Source of the DNA: Pseudomonadota bacterium
Lineage (GTDB): Bacteria; Pseudomonadota; Alphaproteobacteria; Rhizobiales; Rhizobiaceae
Direction of reading: 5' to 3'
DNA: 64,000 bases
Assembly (NCBI GenBank): GCA_023419535.1
Contig: JAEZXX010000051.1
Span: 3,513-67,512, forward strand
The notes beneath the pieces were generated by a model that saw only the letters and a program-made list of their open reading frames with translations, was not told where the DNA came from and did not search any database. Below, one piece after another: positions 17,740-26,524 of the stretch. How positions within the stretch are numbered: position 1 is the stretch's first letter; the number at the start of each line of letters is the position of its first letter. Position numbers and translations under genes: made by a program.

Positions 17740-19482
17740 CTAGTAGTCGAGCGTAGGCTTACCTTCGAAGCTCGAGATCGGCGGATAGGCGCGCTCGTCG
17801 GTGACGACGTCGATGACCGTGACCGTCGGGCGTTCCAGGGCGGCGGCCAGGGCTCCGGCGAAGTCCGCCGGGTCTTCGATCCGCACCCCTTCGCAGCCGC
17901 AGGCCCGCGCGATCGCGGCATGGTCCACGGCCTCAAAATCGCAGACGTCGGTGTGGTCGCCGAACAGCACCTTCTCGGCGTGCTTCTGGTAGCCGAGGAT
18001 CTGATTGTTGAGAACGACGATCACGACCGGCAGGCGCATCCGCCGCGCGGTCTCCATCTCCGCCCAGACATGGGCGAATCCGCCGTCGCCGGTCAGGCAG
18101 ACGACGGGCGCGTCCGGGCGCGCCGTCTTGGCGCCGATCGCGAAGGGCAGTCCCCAGCCGAGACCGGCGAGGCCCCGCGGGGTCAGGAAGCGCTGCCCGG
18201 CCTTGCGGGCCGTCAGAAAGTTGGCGACCCAGATCGAAGAATAGCTGGCGTCGGCCACCACGATCGTCTCGGGGGTCAAGACCTCGTCTAGGTCGGCCAT
18301 CAGGCGCTCGGGGCGCACGGGCTTGGCGTCCCGCTTCACCAGCCTGGCGATGTCGGTTTCGTGGGCCGCGCGGCCGCGGGCGATCGTCTGGTCGAGCGCC
18401 GGACTGCGCGCGCTCAGCGGCCCGCCTTCGCCGAGTGCCGACGCCAGCGACGACAGCGTCGCCTTGGCGTCGCCCACGAGGCGCACCGTCGCCTCGTAGT
18501 TTCGCCCGATCTCGTTCCCGTCGATGTCGATGTGGATGTAGCGGGCATCCTTCGGGTAGAGCGACCAGGAATCCGTGCCGTTCTGGTTCGTCCGGTTGCC
18601 GACGAGGAGCACGACGTCCGCTTCGGTAATCAGGGCGCGGTGGTGCGAGGACCGTCCGCCCGGCGCCATGAAGTAGCCGACGACGCCGAGCGCCAACGGA
18701 TGGGTCTCGTCGACGACGCCCTTGCCCATGACCGTGGTCGCCACGGGCAAGCCGAGGTCGAGCAGCGCCGAGACTTCCGCCGATGCGTCCGAGGCGTGGA
18801 CGCCGCCCCCCGCGATCACCACCGGCGCCTTCGCCTCGCGCAGTAGCCGCGCGGCCTCGCGGACGCCGGCCGCATCGGCGGACGGCCGGTCGAGAGGATA
18901 GGCACCGAGATCGGCGGTCCGGGCACCCGCCTTCGGCGCCGCTTCCGGCCGCTCGTCGAGGACGTCGAGCGGGACGAGCAGCACGGCGGGGCCGCAGCGA
19001 CCGGTCGCCGCCGCGGTGAAGGCCATGTCGACATAGTCGTCGATGCGCTCGACGTCCGCGACGCGGCGCACCCATTTGGCGCAGCCGGCGAAGAGTGCGA
19101 AGTGGTCGAGTTCTTGGAAGGCGTTCTTGTCCGTGAACTTGCGGTGGACGTCCTGCACGATCGCCACCACGGGGATCGAGGCCTTCAACGCCTCGGCAAG
19201 ACCCGGCACCAGCAGGGTCGCGGCGGGTCCGTTCTGGGCGGTCACCACCGGCACCTTGTGCGAGATGCGTGCGTAGGCATCCGCCATCGCGGCGCCGGCG
19301 TTTTCGGTGCGGTAGCCGATCTGCCGGATCCCGTAGGAGGGCGCTGCCAGGAACAGGGCGGACGGAATGCTTTGGCCGAAGACGACTTCGACGCCGTGGC
19401 GCTGGAGCGCCGCTGCCATGACATGGGCTCCCGTCATGTTGGAGACCGGCGCGGCATCGGCCGTCTGTCGTGCAAGTGACAT
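17740..19482 (-). CDS. Thiamine-diphosphate-dependent enzyme (acetolactate synthase / benzoylformate decarboxylase family)
   Basis: 580 residues with the three-domain ThDP layout. The N-terminal PYR domain has the activating glutamate in YRTENAGAAMADAYARI (about 57-73), the central domain follows, and the C-terminal PP domain has the ThDP/Mg motif GDGGFAHVWAEMETARRMRLP running to NN (about 480-509). Such enzymes decarboxylate 2-oxo acids or join or split carbon chains. Absence of a long FAD-type central motif that I can point to leaves synthase versus decarboxylase open. It lies within the leftward operon, 58 bases before the binding-protein gene. Not a housekeeping IlvB, because no IlvN regulatory subunit gene follows. 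Confidence 0.85.
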   Translation of the reverse strand: MSLARQTADAAPVSNMTGAHVMAAALQRHGVEVVFGQSIPSALFLAAPSYGIRQIGYRTENAGAAMADAYARISHKVPVVTAQNGPAATLLVPGLAEALKASIPVVAIVQDVHRKFTDKNAFQELDHFALFAGCAKWVRRVADVERIDDYVDMAFTAAATGRCGPAVLLVPLDVLDERPEAAPKAGARTADLGAYPLDRPSADAAGVREAARLLREAKAPVVIAGGGVHASDASAEVSALLDLGLPVATTVMGKGVVDETHPLALGVVGYFMAPGGRSSHHRALITEADVVLLVGNRTNQNGTDSWSLYPKDARYIHIDIDGNEIGRNYEATVRLVGDAKATLSSLASALGEGGPLSARSPALDQTIARGRAAHETDIARLVKRDAKPVRPERLMADLDEVLTPETIVVADASYSSIWVANFLTARKAGQRFLTPRGLAGLGWGLPFAIGAKTARPDAPVVCLTGDGGFAHVWAEMETARRMRLPVVIVVLNNQILGYQKHAEKVLFGDHTDVCDFEAVDHAAIARACGCEGVRIEDPADFAGALAAALERPTVTVIDVVTDERAYPPISSFEGKPTLDY

Positions 19483-19576
19483 TTCGAGGTCCTCCCCCTG
19501 CCCCGCAGGCTTCGCTTCGCGCCCTCGCGGGCACCTATCGTCGTTTCCGCCGCGCCCTCCCGGTGCGGTGGCGCCC

Positions 19577-20569
19577 TCAGTCCATCGCCAGGACGATCTT
19601 CCCGACGTGCCCGCCCTCGTCCATGCGGCGGTGGGCCTTCACGACGTCGGCGAACGGAACGACGGCGTCGATCACCGGCTTCGCGCGACCCTTCGCCAAG
19701 AGTGGCAGCACCTTCTCGACAAGCGAGGCCGCGATCGCGGCCTTCATCTCCACGGGACGAGCGCGGAGCGTCGAGCCCGTCAGGGTCAAGCGCTTCACGA
19801 GCAGCGGCGTCAGGTCGAGCGAGACCTTCGGACCGTTCTGGAAGGCGATCTGCGCAATGCGGCCGTCGACCGCGGCCAAAGCGAGGTTCTTCTGGACGTA
19901 GTCGCCGCCGATCATGTCCAGGATGACATCAGGCCCGCGGCCGGCGGTCGCTTCGCGGGCAACGTCGACGAAATCCTGCGTGCGATAGTTCAGGACGACG
20001 TCGGCTCCCAGAGCACGGCAGGCCTCGGCCTTTTCGTCCGTTCCCGCCGTCGCGATCACAGTCGCGCCGAAAGCCTTCGCGAGCTGGATCGTCGTCGTGC
20101 CGATCCCCGACGCCCCGCCATGGATCAGGATCGTCTCGCCGCCCACGAGGCGGGCGCGGTCGAAGACGTTGGTCCAGACGGTGAAGTAGGTTTCCGGGAA
20201 GGCGCCCGCCTCGATATCGGAGACGCCGTCCGGCACCGGCAGCGCGTTGGTTTCGTGAACCACCGCGTATTCGGCGTAGGCGCCGCTCGCGACCAGCGCC
20301 ATGACGCGGTCGCCGATCGCAAACCGCCCGGCACCGGGCCCTGCCGCCTCGACGGTTCCCGCGATCTCGAGGCCGAAGACGTCGGACGCGCCCGGCGGGG
20401 GCGGATAGCGTCCTTCGCGCTGCATGACGTCCGGCCGGTTCACCCCGGCGGCCCGCACGCGCACCAAAATCTCGCCAGCCGCCGGCTCGAGCCTCGGCCG
20501 CTCGACGAGTTGCAGAACCTCCGGCCCACCCGCGCCCTGCGCGACCACGACCCTCATCATCGCGCTCAT
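19577..20569 (-). CDS. NADPH:quinone oxidoreductase-like zinc-free MDR enzyme
   Basis: 330 residues of the medium-chain dehydrogenase/reductase superfamily, quinone reductase branch. N-terminal GroES-like domain with RVRAAGVNRPDVMQR (about 36-50), then a Rossmann domain with IHGGASGIGTTTIQLAKAFGA (about 148-168). The zinc-binding Cys/His set is missing, as expected for this branch. These enzymes reduce quinones or alpha,beta-unsaturated carbonyls with NADPH. The start overlaps the stop of the upstream dehydrogenase gene as ATGA; an ATG three codons later is equally usable. It is part of the ABC/ThDP operon. Confidence 0.88.
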   Translation of the reverse strand: MSAMMRVVVAQGAGGPEVLQLVERPRLEPAAGEILVRVRAAGVNRPDVMQREGRYPPPPGASDVFGLEIAGTVEAAGPGAGRFAIGDRVMALVASGAYAEYAVVHETNALPVPDGVSDIEAGAFPETYFTVWTNVFDRARLVGGETILIHGGASGIGTTTIQLAKAFGATVIATAGTDEKAEACRALGADVVLNYRTQDFVDVAREATAGRGPDVILDMIGGDYVQKNLALAAVDGRIAQIAFQNGPKVSLDLTPLLVKRLTLTGSTLRARPVEMKAAIAASLVEKVLPLLAKGRAKPVIDAVVPFADVVKAHRRMDEGGHVGKIVLAMD

Positions 20570-21624
20570 CGTGCAACTCCCATTCCAGCAGTCGCTCCCG
20601 GCAAGAGCATGATCTTGACCGCCGCCCTGCGCCGCGCCGCCTCGAAGGCCTGCACGGCGTCGGCGAGGGGAAAGCGCTGTGTGATCATCATCGAGAAGAG
20701 CTCCGGGTAGCCGGCCAGGAGCTCCATTGCCTCCTTCAGCGCATCCCGGCTGGTGTCATGCGCTGCGCGAAGCTGCTTCTTCGATCGAACGAAGTTCGTC
20801 AGGTCCAAGACAAGGTCTTGCGAATGGATCCCTGCGACGACGAGGACCCCGCCCGGACGCAAGATCTCCAGCCCACCCGTCACGGACGCGAGCGAGCCCG
20901 TCGCCTCGATGACGCGATCGGCCGACCCGCCGAACGTGCGCTCGACGCCATGCGCCAGCGTCTCCGCGGAAAGGTCGACGGTATGCAGGACACCCATTTC
21001 GCGTGCCACGTCGAGGCGCAGAGGATCGTCCCGCCCGACGAGGACGACCTCGTCGCAGCCTCGCAGACGCGCGGCGACGGCCACGGCCAATCCGATCGGC
21101 CCGGGCCCGAGCACGACGAGGTTCTCGCCCTCTCGAAGCTCGCAGACGTCGAGTGCGTTGATCGCGACGCCGAGCGGCTCGACGAGCGCTGCCAGCTCGA
21201 AGGACAGGCCGTCCGGGATCGGCAGGCAATTCTCGGCCGGAAGCGAAACGGCTTCGGCGAAGCCTCCGTCGCTGTGAAGACCGACGATCCGCCGCTCCGC
21301 GCAGTTCTGGCGGCGATCCGACAGGCAGGCCGCGCAATGCCCACACCCGATCGTCGGCCAGCAGGCGACCCGCGCGCCGAGAAGCGGCTCCGCCACCCCC
21401 TCCCCCAGCGCGCGGACGGTGCCGGCGAACTCGTGTCCGAGCGTCGTCGGCAAAGAGTCGGCCATGAACTCGTAGCCACGGCTCCATTCGTAGGCGTGTA
21501 GGTCGCTGCCGCAGATGCCAGCTGCCGCGACCTCGACAAGGACATGGCCGGCAGGCACATCCGGTGTCGGAGCTGTCGTCACGTCCGCGCCGAAGGCCGA
21601 ACCGGTCTTGCGAAGAGCGAGCAT
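20566..21624 (-). CDS. Zinc-dependent MDR alcohol/polyol dehydrogenase
   Basis: 352 residues from the ATG at 21624. Catalytic zinc site: Cys in GICGSDLHAYEW (about 38-49), HE in TTLGHEFAG (about 66-74); structural zinc Cys in GCGHCAACLSDRRQNC (about 95-110). The Rossmann GPGPIGLAVAVAARL (about 172-186) follows. It resembles L-threonine, sorbitol and butanediol dehydrogenases. First gene of the long leftward operon. A GTG at 21651 preceded by GGAGGAGAGG is an alternative start; both are plausible. Together with the ThDP enzyme it suggests a pathway through hydroxy-ketones or polyols, which is inference from context. Confidence 0.88.
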   Translation of the reverse strand: MLALRKTGSAFGADVTTAPTPDVPAGHVLVEVAAAGICGSDLHAYEWSRGYEFMADSLPTTLGHEFAGTVRALGEGVAEPLLGARVACWPTIGCGHCAACLSDRRQNCAERRIVGLHSDGGFAEAVSLPAENCLPIPDGLSFELAALVEPLGVAINALDVCELREGENLVVLGPGPIGLAVAVAARLRGCDEVVLVGRDDPLRLDVAREMGVLHTVDLSAETLAHGVERTFGGSADRVIEATGSLASVTGGLEILRPGGVLVVAGIHSQDLVLDLTNFVRSKKQLRAAHDTSRDALKEAMELLAGYPELFSMMITQRFPLADAVQAFEAARRRAAVKIMLLPGATAGMGVAR

Positions 21625-21670
21625 GCGCGCCTTGTTCCTCCCCTCGATCACCCTCTCCTCCAGAGAGCTG

Positions 21671-21709
21671 TTCGGTTGCGTCCGAACGTAATTTGTAATT
21701 TGTTATAAC
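21671..21709. promoter_or_regulatory. Divergent promoter region with repeats, probable GntR operator
   Basis: Between the divergent dehydrogenase and GntR genes. It holds an inverted repeat TTCGG-N6-CCGAA (21671-21686), a tandem TAATTTG TAATTTG (21689-21702) and the palindrome GTTATAAC (21702-21709). The AT-rich block is exceptional against the surrounding GC-rich DNA, so it is the natural place for promoters and a GntR-type site. Confidence 0.45.
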
Positions 21710-21732
21710 GAGAGTGTCGGAGACCTAACGTC

Positions 21733-22440
21733 GTGTCAAGCACGCTTTCACAGTCAGGTGAGGTCATTGGCGTCGGTGAATGGGTTCAGCCGATCGCCAA
21801 GGAGAATCTGAGCGACCGCGCCTATGCGAGCCTCCGTTCGGCGCTCATGCGCGGTCATCTGAAACCGGGCGAGCGCCTGCGGCTGAGGCCCCTGTCGGCG
21901 CGCTTCGGGATCAGCGCGACACCGATGCGGGAAGCGCTCCTCCGTCTGGTCTCGGAGCGCGCGTTGACCCTCGATGCGCGCGGCACGGTTCTCGTCCCAA
22001 GCCTCACCCATTCGCAACTCATGGAGATCCGGTCGATCCGGATCGACCTCGAAGGACGGGCTGCGGCGAAAGCCGCGGAACGCGCGAGCCGGGAGGCGGT
22101 CGACGGGATCGAGCGCATCAACGCCGAGATCCAGGTCTGCCACCGGACGCAGGATTTCGAGCGGGCCGTCGACCTCAATACGGAATTTCATCTGGAGCTG
22201 TGCAGAATCGCGGACTTGCCGATCCTCTACGAGATCGTCCAGTCCCTCTGGGTTCGATGCGGTCCGATCCTGTCCCACCTTTACGACGCAGGACTACCCG
22301 ATTGGGAGCCGCACCCGCACGTGCGCCTGATCCGTGCCCTCAGGGAGCGGGACGCGGTCAACGCCTATGCGGCGATCGAAGAAGACATCGTGCGCGGTGG
22401 CCAGGGACTGCTCGACCATGTGAGCAAGGACACGCGGTAG
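21733..22440 (+). CDS. GntR-family (FCD domain) transcriptional regulator
   Basis: 235 residues. N-terminal winged HTH (about 20-90: LSDRAYASLRSALMRGHLKPGERL, then RFGISATPMREALLRL) and a C-terminal all-helical FCD ligand domain (about 98-225) with the metal-ligand pattern typical of the family (EFHLELCR, HPHVRLIRAL). GTG start with GGAGACC upstream. It is divergent from the 21624-12197 operon and most likely controls it, responding to its substrate or an intermediate. It is convergent with the GMC oxidoreductase gene, 13 bases from that stop. Confidence 0.9.
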   Translation: MSSTLSQSGEVIGVGEWVQPIAKENLSDRAYASLRSALMRGHLKPGERLRLRPLSARFGISATPMREALLRLVSERALTLDARGTVLVPSLTHSQLMEIRSIRIDLEGRAAAKAAERASREAVDGIERINAEIQVCHRTQDFERAVDLNTEFHLELCRIADLPILYEIVQSLWVRCGPILSHLYDAGLPDWEPHPHVRLIRALRERDAVNAYAAIEEDIVRGGQGLLDHVSKDTR

Positions 22441-22453
22441 ACACGAGCCGAAA

Positions 22454-24103
22454 TCACCGGTCCCGATCCTCAAGGATCATGTGGGCCCCCTTCTCGGCGA
22501 TCATGAAGACGGCGGCCTGCGTGTTTCCCGAGACCATGGTCGGCATGATTGAGGCGTCCACGACCCGAAGTCCGTCCAGCCCCTGCACACGCAGTCGCGG
22601 ATCGACGACGCCGCGACCGGGGGGCCCCATCGCGCAAGTCCCCCCTGCATGGTAGATCGTCTGTCCGTTCGCCCGCGCGAAGGCGAGCCAGTCCTCGTCG
22701 CTGCGACATCCCTCCCCCGGACTGATCTCAGAAACGCGGAACGGGTCGAGCGGCGCCTGCTCGGCGATCCGCCGTCCGATCTTCATTCCCTCCACCATCA
22801 CGCGCCGATCCTCTTCGGCGGAGAGGAAGTTCGGCCGTATGGATGGCGGACGGAACGGGTCCGGGTCGGCGACGTGGATGGTCCCTCTGGATTGCGGCCG
22901 CAGTTGTGTGACGCCGAGCGTCATTCCCGGCTGGCGGTCGAGTTTGCGCTCGGCCGCGTTGGCGTAGCTGGCGTGCATGAAGAAGTACTGGACGTCCGGG
23001 CCTTCCAACCCATCGCGTGTGCGAACGAAGCCGTGGACGAGCCCGGTTCCGAAGGACAGGACGCCACGCCGCGTCGCGGCATACTGGGCGACCGCAAGCG
23101 CCAGACGCCAGCCGCGAGTCATCTCGTTCAGCGTGACGGGCTGGCTGACGCGCCAGCTCATTCGAGTGCAAAAATGATCCAGATAATTGGCGCCGACGCC
23201 CGGCAGGGCGTGGAACGTTGCCAGCCCGGCCTTTGAAAGCACGGACGGGTCGCCGACGCCGGACAATTCGAGAAGGTGCGGCGACTGCACCGCTCCGGCC
23301 GCGAGGACAACCTCTCCCGCGGCCCCGAAGAGGCGGTCGGCTCCGTTCACTTTCGCGCGGACGCCGGAGGCCCTGCGGCCGTCGAACTCGATGCCCGTCA
23401 CATGCGCGCCGGTGACCACCTTCAGGTTGGCGCGCCGAAGGGCAGGAACGAGATAGGCGGCGGCGGCGCTCACTCGGCGGCCGCCGCGCTGATTGACCTG
23501 ATAGTAGCCGAACCCGTCCTGACCGACTCCGTTGTAATCCGGATTGCGCGCGTAGCCCGCCACTTCGGCCGCCCGCACGAAGGCCTCCGCGATGGCAGGG
23601 CGTTCCGATACTTCCGTGATCGGCAGGGGTCCGCCGCGTCCGCGCAGACCGTCGGCCGGACCGTCGAAATCCTCGATCCGGCGGAAGATCGGCAGAATGT
23701 CGTCGAAACCCCATCCGCCGCACCCGCGCTGTGCCCAGCCGTCATAGTCCATGCGCTGGCCGCGTACGTAGATCATCCCGTTGATGAGCGTCGATCCGCC
23801 AAGCCCCTTGCCGCGGGGAATGGCGATCACCCGATCCAGCGTGCCCGGCTCGGGCTCGGTCTGGAAGCGCCAGTTGTAGCGTGCGTTGGTCAGCAGCTTG
23901 TAGAAGCCGGCCGGGATATGGATCCAGGGGCTGCGGCCCGCCTCGCCCGCTTCGAGAAGAAGGACCCTCGACCGCCCGTCCGCGCTCAGACGGTTGGCGA
24001 GCACGCAACCGGCCGTTCCACCGCCGACCACCACGTAGTCGAAGACTGTCCCGTCCGATGCATCGATGGGGTCGGACAAGGCTTTCGCGCGGGGATCAGC
24101 CAT
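22454..24103 (-). CDS. GMC-family FAD-dependent oxidoreductase (choline/alcohol dehydrogenase-like)
   Basis: 549 residues. ADP-binding VVVGGGTAGCVLANRLS (about 25-41), the first GMC signature GKGLGGSTLINGMIYVRGQ (about 97-115), the second signature GAVQSPHLLELSG (about 268-280) and the C-terminal active-site region YHAGGTCAMGP with NTQAAVFMIAEKGA. This family oxidises primary alcohols (choline, polyols, aromatic alcohols, polyethylene glycol). The next upstream gene, AroE-like, ends 8 bases inside it, so they form a two-gene operon. The substrate is not evident; choline is possible given the carnitine genes, but BetA is normally paired with betB and betI, which are absent here. Confidence 0.88.
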   Translation of the reverse strand: MADPRAKALSDPIDASDGTVFDYVVVGGGTAGCVLANRLSADGRSRVLLLEAGEAGRSPWIHIPAGFYKLLTNARYNWRFQTEPEPGTLDRVIAIPRGKGLGGSTLINGMIYVRGQRMDYDGWAQRGCGGWGFDDILPIFRRIEDFDGPADGLRGRGGPLPITEVSERPAIAEAFVRAAEVAGYARNPDYNGVGQDGFGYYQVNQRGGRRVSAAAAYLVPALRRANLKVVTGAHVTGIEFDGRRASGVRAKVNGADRLFGAAGEVVLAAGAVQSPHLLELSGVGDPSVLSKAGLATFHALPGVGANYLDHFCTRMSWRVSQPVTLNEMTRGWRLALAVAQYAATRRGVLSFGTGLVHGFVRTRDGLEGPDVQYFFMHASYANAAERKLDRQPGMTLGVTQLRPQSRGTIHVADPDPFRPPSIRPNFLSAEEDRRVMVEGMKIGRRIAEQAPLDPFRVSEISPGEGCRSDEDWLAFARANGQTIYHAGGTCAMGPPGRGVVDPRLRVQGLDGLRVVDASIMPTMVSGNTQAAVFMIAEKGAHMILEDRDR

Positions 24104-24896
24104 TGAGCGCCCCCATGTGGCGGGCCATCAGGACGATCTGGGCGTCGAGCATGGGGCGCCCGAGCTGAACCCGGCAACCGATCTCTCGCGCGGCCACGAC
24201 GAGCGGCGTCTCCGCCGGTTGCATGATGATCTCCGCCACCGTCTGCGACGGCCGAAGCCGTGAGACGTCGAGCGGCAGAGGATCCCCTTCCTGCATTCCG
24301 AGGGATGTGGCGTTCACGACGAGGTCGGCTGAAGCAAGGGATTCTTCCTCCGTGGAAACCGGCAGCGCAGGATAGATGCGCATCAGACGCCGCTGGAGAT
24401 CGTCCGCACGATCCCGCGATCGGTTGGCGACGGTCAGCCGCGAGACTCCGGCTCTCACGAGCGCGAACGCGATGGCGGCCGCCGCGCCACCAGCTCCTGC
24501 GACGTAGGCGTCCAACCCCCTCGGATCGATCCCCGAAGCGCGCAGGCCCTCGACGAAGCCGGTGCCGTCCAGCATTGCACCGACCAGCCGACCGTCGCGC
24601 TCTCGGCGGACGGCATTGACCGCGCCGATTTTGGCTGCATCCCCCTCGAGCGCGTCACACAGCGGCAACATCGCCGTCTTGTGAGGCACCGTGGCGATGA
24701 AGCCGCCGAAGTTTCGCATGTGACGGAGGCCCGCCAGCACCGTTTCCAGGTCCGACGCGCCTACGTGGATCGGAACGAGGACTGCGTCGAGGCCGCGTAC
24801 GGCGAACAGGGCGTTCATAGCCTCCGGCGTCTTCACTTGCGCGATCGGGTCCGCAAGGATTCCGAAAACACGCGTCGCTCCTCCGACATTCACCAT
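24096..24896 (-). CDS. Shikimate/quinate dehydrogenase-like (AroE family) enzyme
   Basis: 266 residues from the chosen start. N-terminal substrate domain: GILADPIAQVKTPEAMN, the counterpart of the AroE GDPIxHSxSPxMHN motif with the usual serines replaced by Lys-Thr, and VPHKTAML with the catalytic lysine. NAD(P) domain: AGAGGAAAAIAFALVRAG and VANRSRDRA (the Arg after Asn suggests NADP). NATSLGM follows. The altered substrate loop argues against a housekeeping AroE and for a related catabolic substrate. An ATG at 24992 would extend the protein by 32 residues into the divergent promoter; the ATG at 24896 with GGTGGGG upstream gives the normal family length. Confidence 0.82.
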   Translation of the reverse strand: MVNVGGATRVFGILADPIAQVKTPEAMNALFAVRGLDAVLVPIHVGASDLETVLAGLRHMRNFGGFIATVPHKTAMLPLCDALEGDAAKIGAVNAVRRERDGRLVGAMLDGTGFVEGLRASGIDPRGLDAYVAGAGGAAAAIAFALVRAGVSRLTVANRSRDRADDLQRRLMRIYPALPVSTEEESLASADLVVNATSLGMQEGDPLPLDVSRLRPSQTVAEIIMQPAETPLVVAAREIGCRVQLGRPMLDAQIVLMARHMGALNG

Positions 24897-24998
24897 GATG
24901 CAGTCGACCCCACCCACCGAAAGCTCGCCCTCCCGGCTCTCCTCAGACAGCCTAGCACCCGCGACGGGCAGATGAAGTGCCAGGCCATCCATAGTAGA

Positions 24999-25015
24999 TG
25001 TGATGCGTCGTCACA
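24999..25015. promoter_or_regulatory. Inverted repeat, likely LysR-type operator
   Basis: TGTGA-N7-TCACA, with one more paired base set on each side if a mismatch is allowed. It lies 18 bases before the LysR start codon and upstream of the divergent AroE-like/GMC operon, the normal place for a LysR recognition site. A CRP-like site is the alternative reading. Confidence 0.45.
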
Positions 25016-25032
25016 GATGGAGATGAGTTTCG

Positions 25033-25911
25033 ATGGAGATCGACGACGTCCGCCTGTTCGTCCGAGTGGTCGAGGGCGGGGATTTTTCAGTGACGGCTCG
25101 TCGGATGGACCTGTCGCCCTCCACGGTCAGCAAGGCTATGGCGCGTCTGGAGCGGCGCCTCGGCGTGCGCCTCTTTCACCGCTCTCCCCGGTCGATGCAG
25201 CTGACGGCGGAAGGCGAGATGTTTCAGGAGGCCGCCCTGCGGCTGCTGGCCGTGGTGGAAGAAGCTGAAGCCGTCGGCTCGGCCGAACCTGCCGGACTGC
25301 TCCGCGTCAAGTCTCTGCCGAGTTTCGCGATCTATAAGATTGCCCCTCTCCTGCCGATCTTTCTGGCGCAGCATCCCAAGCTCGACATCGAATTCAACCT
25401 GACGAACGAGAACAATTCCCGTCTCGACGATGGGACGGACATCGCCATTGTGAGCGGCACCCCGAAGGGCGCCTCGTCCGTCACCCGCCGCATATCCTCG
25501 AGCCGATGGATCATCTGCGCTTCCCCGTCATACCTCGCAGCCCACGGCACGCCGGGGACCGTTGACGATCTGCGCTTCCACACCTGCCTGAACTTCTCGA
25601 TGACGACCGAATGGAACGACTGGGCGCTCGCGACGCCGAAGCCTCTTCGCACCATCGCCGCCAATCAGGGGGACATGCTCCTATCGCTGGCGCGTGCGGG
25701 CGCTGGTATTGCCAGGCTAGCACTCTATCACGCGGAAGAGGCACTCGAACGCGGCGAACTCCTTCATGTCCTGCCGGAACTTGAGAACCCAGTCGACGAG
25801 CCGATCCACGCTGTGTTCCATAACAAGCGGTTCCTCAGCCCTCGCGTGCGCGTCTTCCTCGACTTTTTGGTAGAAGAATTTGAAAAGAAGACAGCCGAAA
25901 CAAACCTTTGA
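25033..25911 (+). CDS. LysR-family transcriptional regulator
   Basis: 292 residues. N-terminal winged HTH (1-60: DVRLFVRVVEGGDFSVTARRMDLSPSTVSKAMARLE) and a type II periplasmic-binding-protein-like effector domain (about 90-285). It is divergent from the AroE-like and GMC oxidoreductase genes, with a TGTGA-N7-TCACA palindrome between them, so it probably activates that operon. Within LysR it resembles the AaeR/DmlR-like branch, which is mostly uncharacterised. Confidence 0.9.
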   Translation: MEIDDVRLFVRVVEGGDFSVTARRMDLSPSTVSKAMARLERRLGVRLFHRSPRSMQLTAEGEMFQEAALRLLAVVEEAEAVGSAEPAGLLRVKSLPSFAIYKIAPLLPIFLAQHPKLDIEFNLTNENNSRLDDGTDIAIVSGTPKGASSVTRRISSSRWIICASPSYLAAHGTPGTVDDLRFHTCLNFSMTTEWNDWALATPKPLRTIAANQGDMLLSLARAGAGIARLALYHAEEALERGELLHVLPELENPVDEPIHAVFHNKRFLSPRVRVFLDFLVEEFEKKTAETNL

Positions 25912-26164
25912 AAGCGGGCTACATTCCCTCGCGATCAAATATAATTATGCTGGACATACCTAACCATGGGAGTTTCTTTGGCGAGCTACAACCGGCCGTC
26001 AACCATTCTCGATATTGCCGCCGCGCTTGAAGCTGCATTTCACCGAGGCGGATCAGAACTTCTGCACCATCGGCGACCCTACCGGCTCCGTCGCCTACTC
26101 CTCGTCGATCGCTCACCCCGGCTTTGCGGCCATGCCGTGCCTTCGCCCCATGACGGGGCTCGGG

Positions 26165-26340
26165 TCACGCCATCCGGTCATTCTCTTGCTTCGTCGTCAC
26201 CGCCCGGATCGTCCGCGCCATCTTGTTCGCCAACGCGACCACCGCGACTATCTTCGGCTTGCGCGCGACCAGGCTCGCTAGCCAGCGGTCCGGGCTCCGC
26301 CCTTGCGCACCATCCAGCGGATCACGCTCATCGCCCCAAC
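26165..26340 (-). pseudogene. IS110-family transposase, C-terminal remnant
   Basis: The minus strand reads WLASLVARKPKIVAVV then ALANKMARTIRAVTTKQEN and a stop at 26165-26167. This is the recognisable C-terminal tail of IS110/IS1111-type transposases (ARKP..V.ALANKMAR). The region before it (around 26300-26340, MSVIRWMVRKGG) is out of frame, so there is at least one indel. The catalytic DEDD and serine parts are missing. Confidence 0.65.
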
Positions 26341-26524
26341 GATGAGCAGGCGACGGGGAAGCACGTCTTCGGCACGCTGAAAGCTTGGATGCGCGACGCC
26401 GTTCCTCACGAAGGGGCTCGGCAACGTGAGAACCGAGACGAGCCTGGCAATCCTGGCCTAAAACATGAAGCGGATGATCCGCCTGTTCGGCACCGTCAGG
26501 CTCGACGAAGCCATCCGAGCCTGA
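26330..26524 (+). pseudogene. IS1182-like DDE transposase, C-terminal remnant
   Basis: HVFGTLKAWM is read in one frame (26361 on), then after a one-base shift near 26400 FLTKGLGNVRTETSLAILA, an in-frame TAA at 26459-26461, and NMKRMIRLFGTVRLDEAIRA ending in TGA at 26522. This matches the end of IS1182-type transposases (E.PFGTLK.WM...FL...L.NV.TE.SL..LAYN.KR). One frameshift and one premature stop make it dead. Confidence 0.7.
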
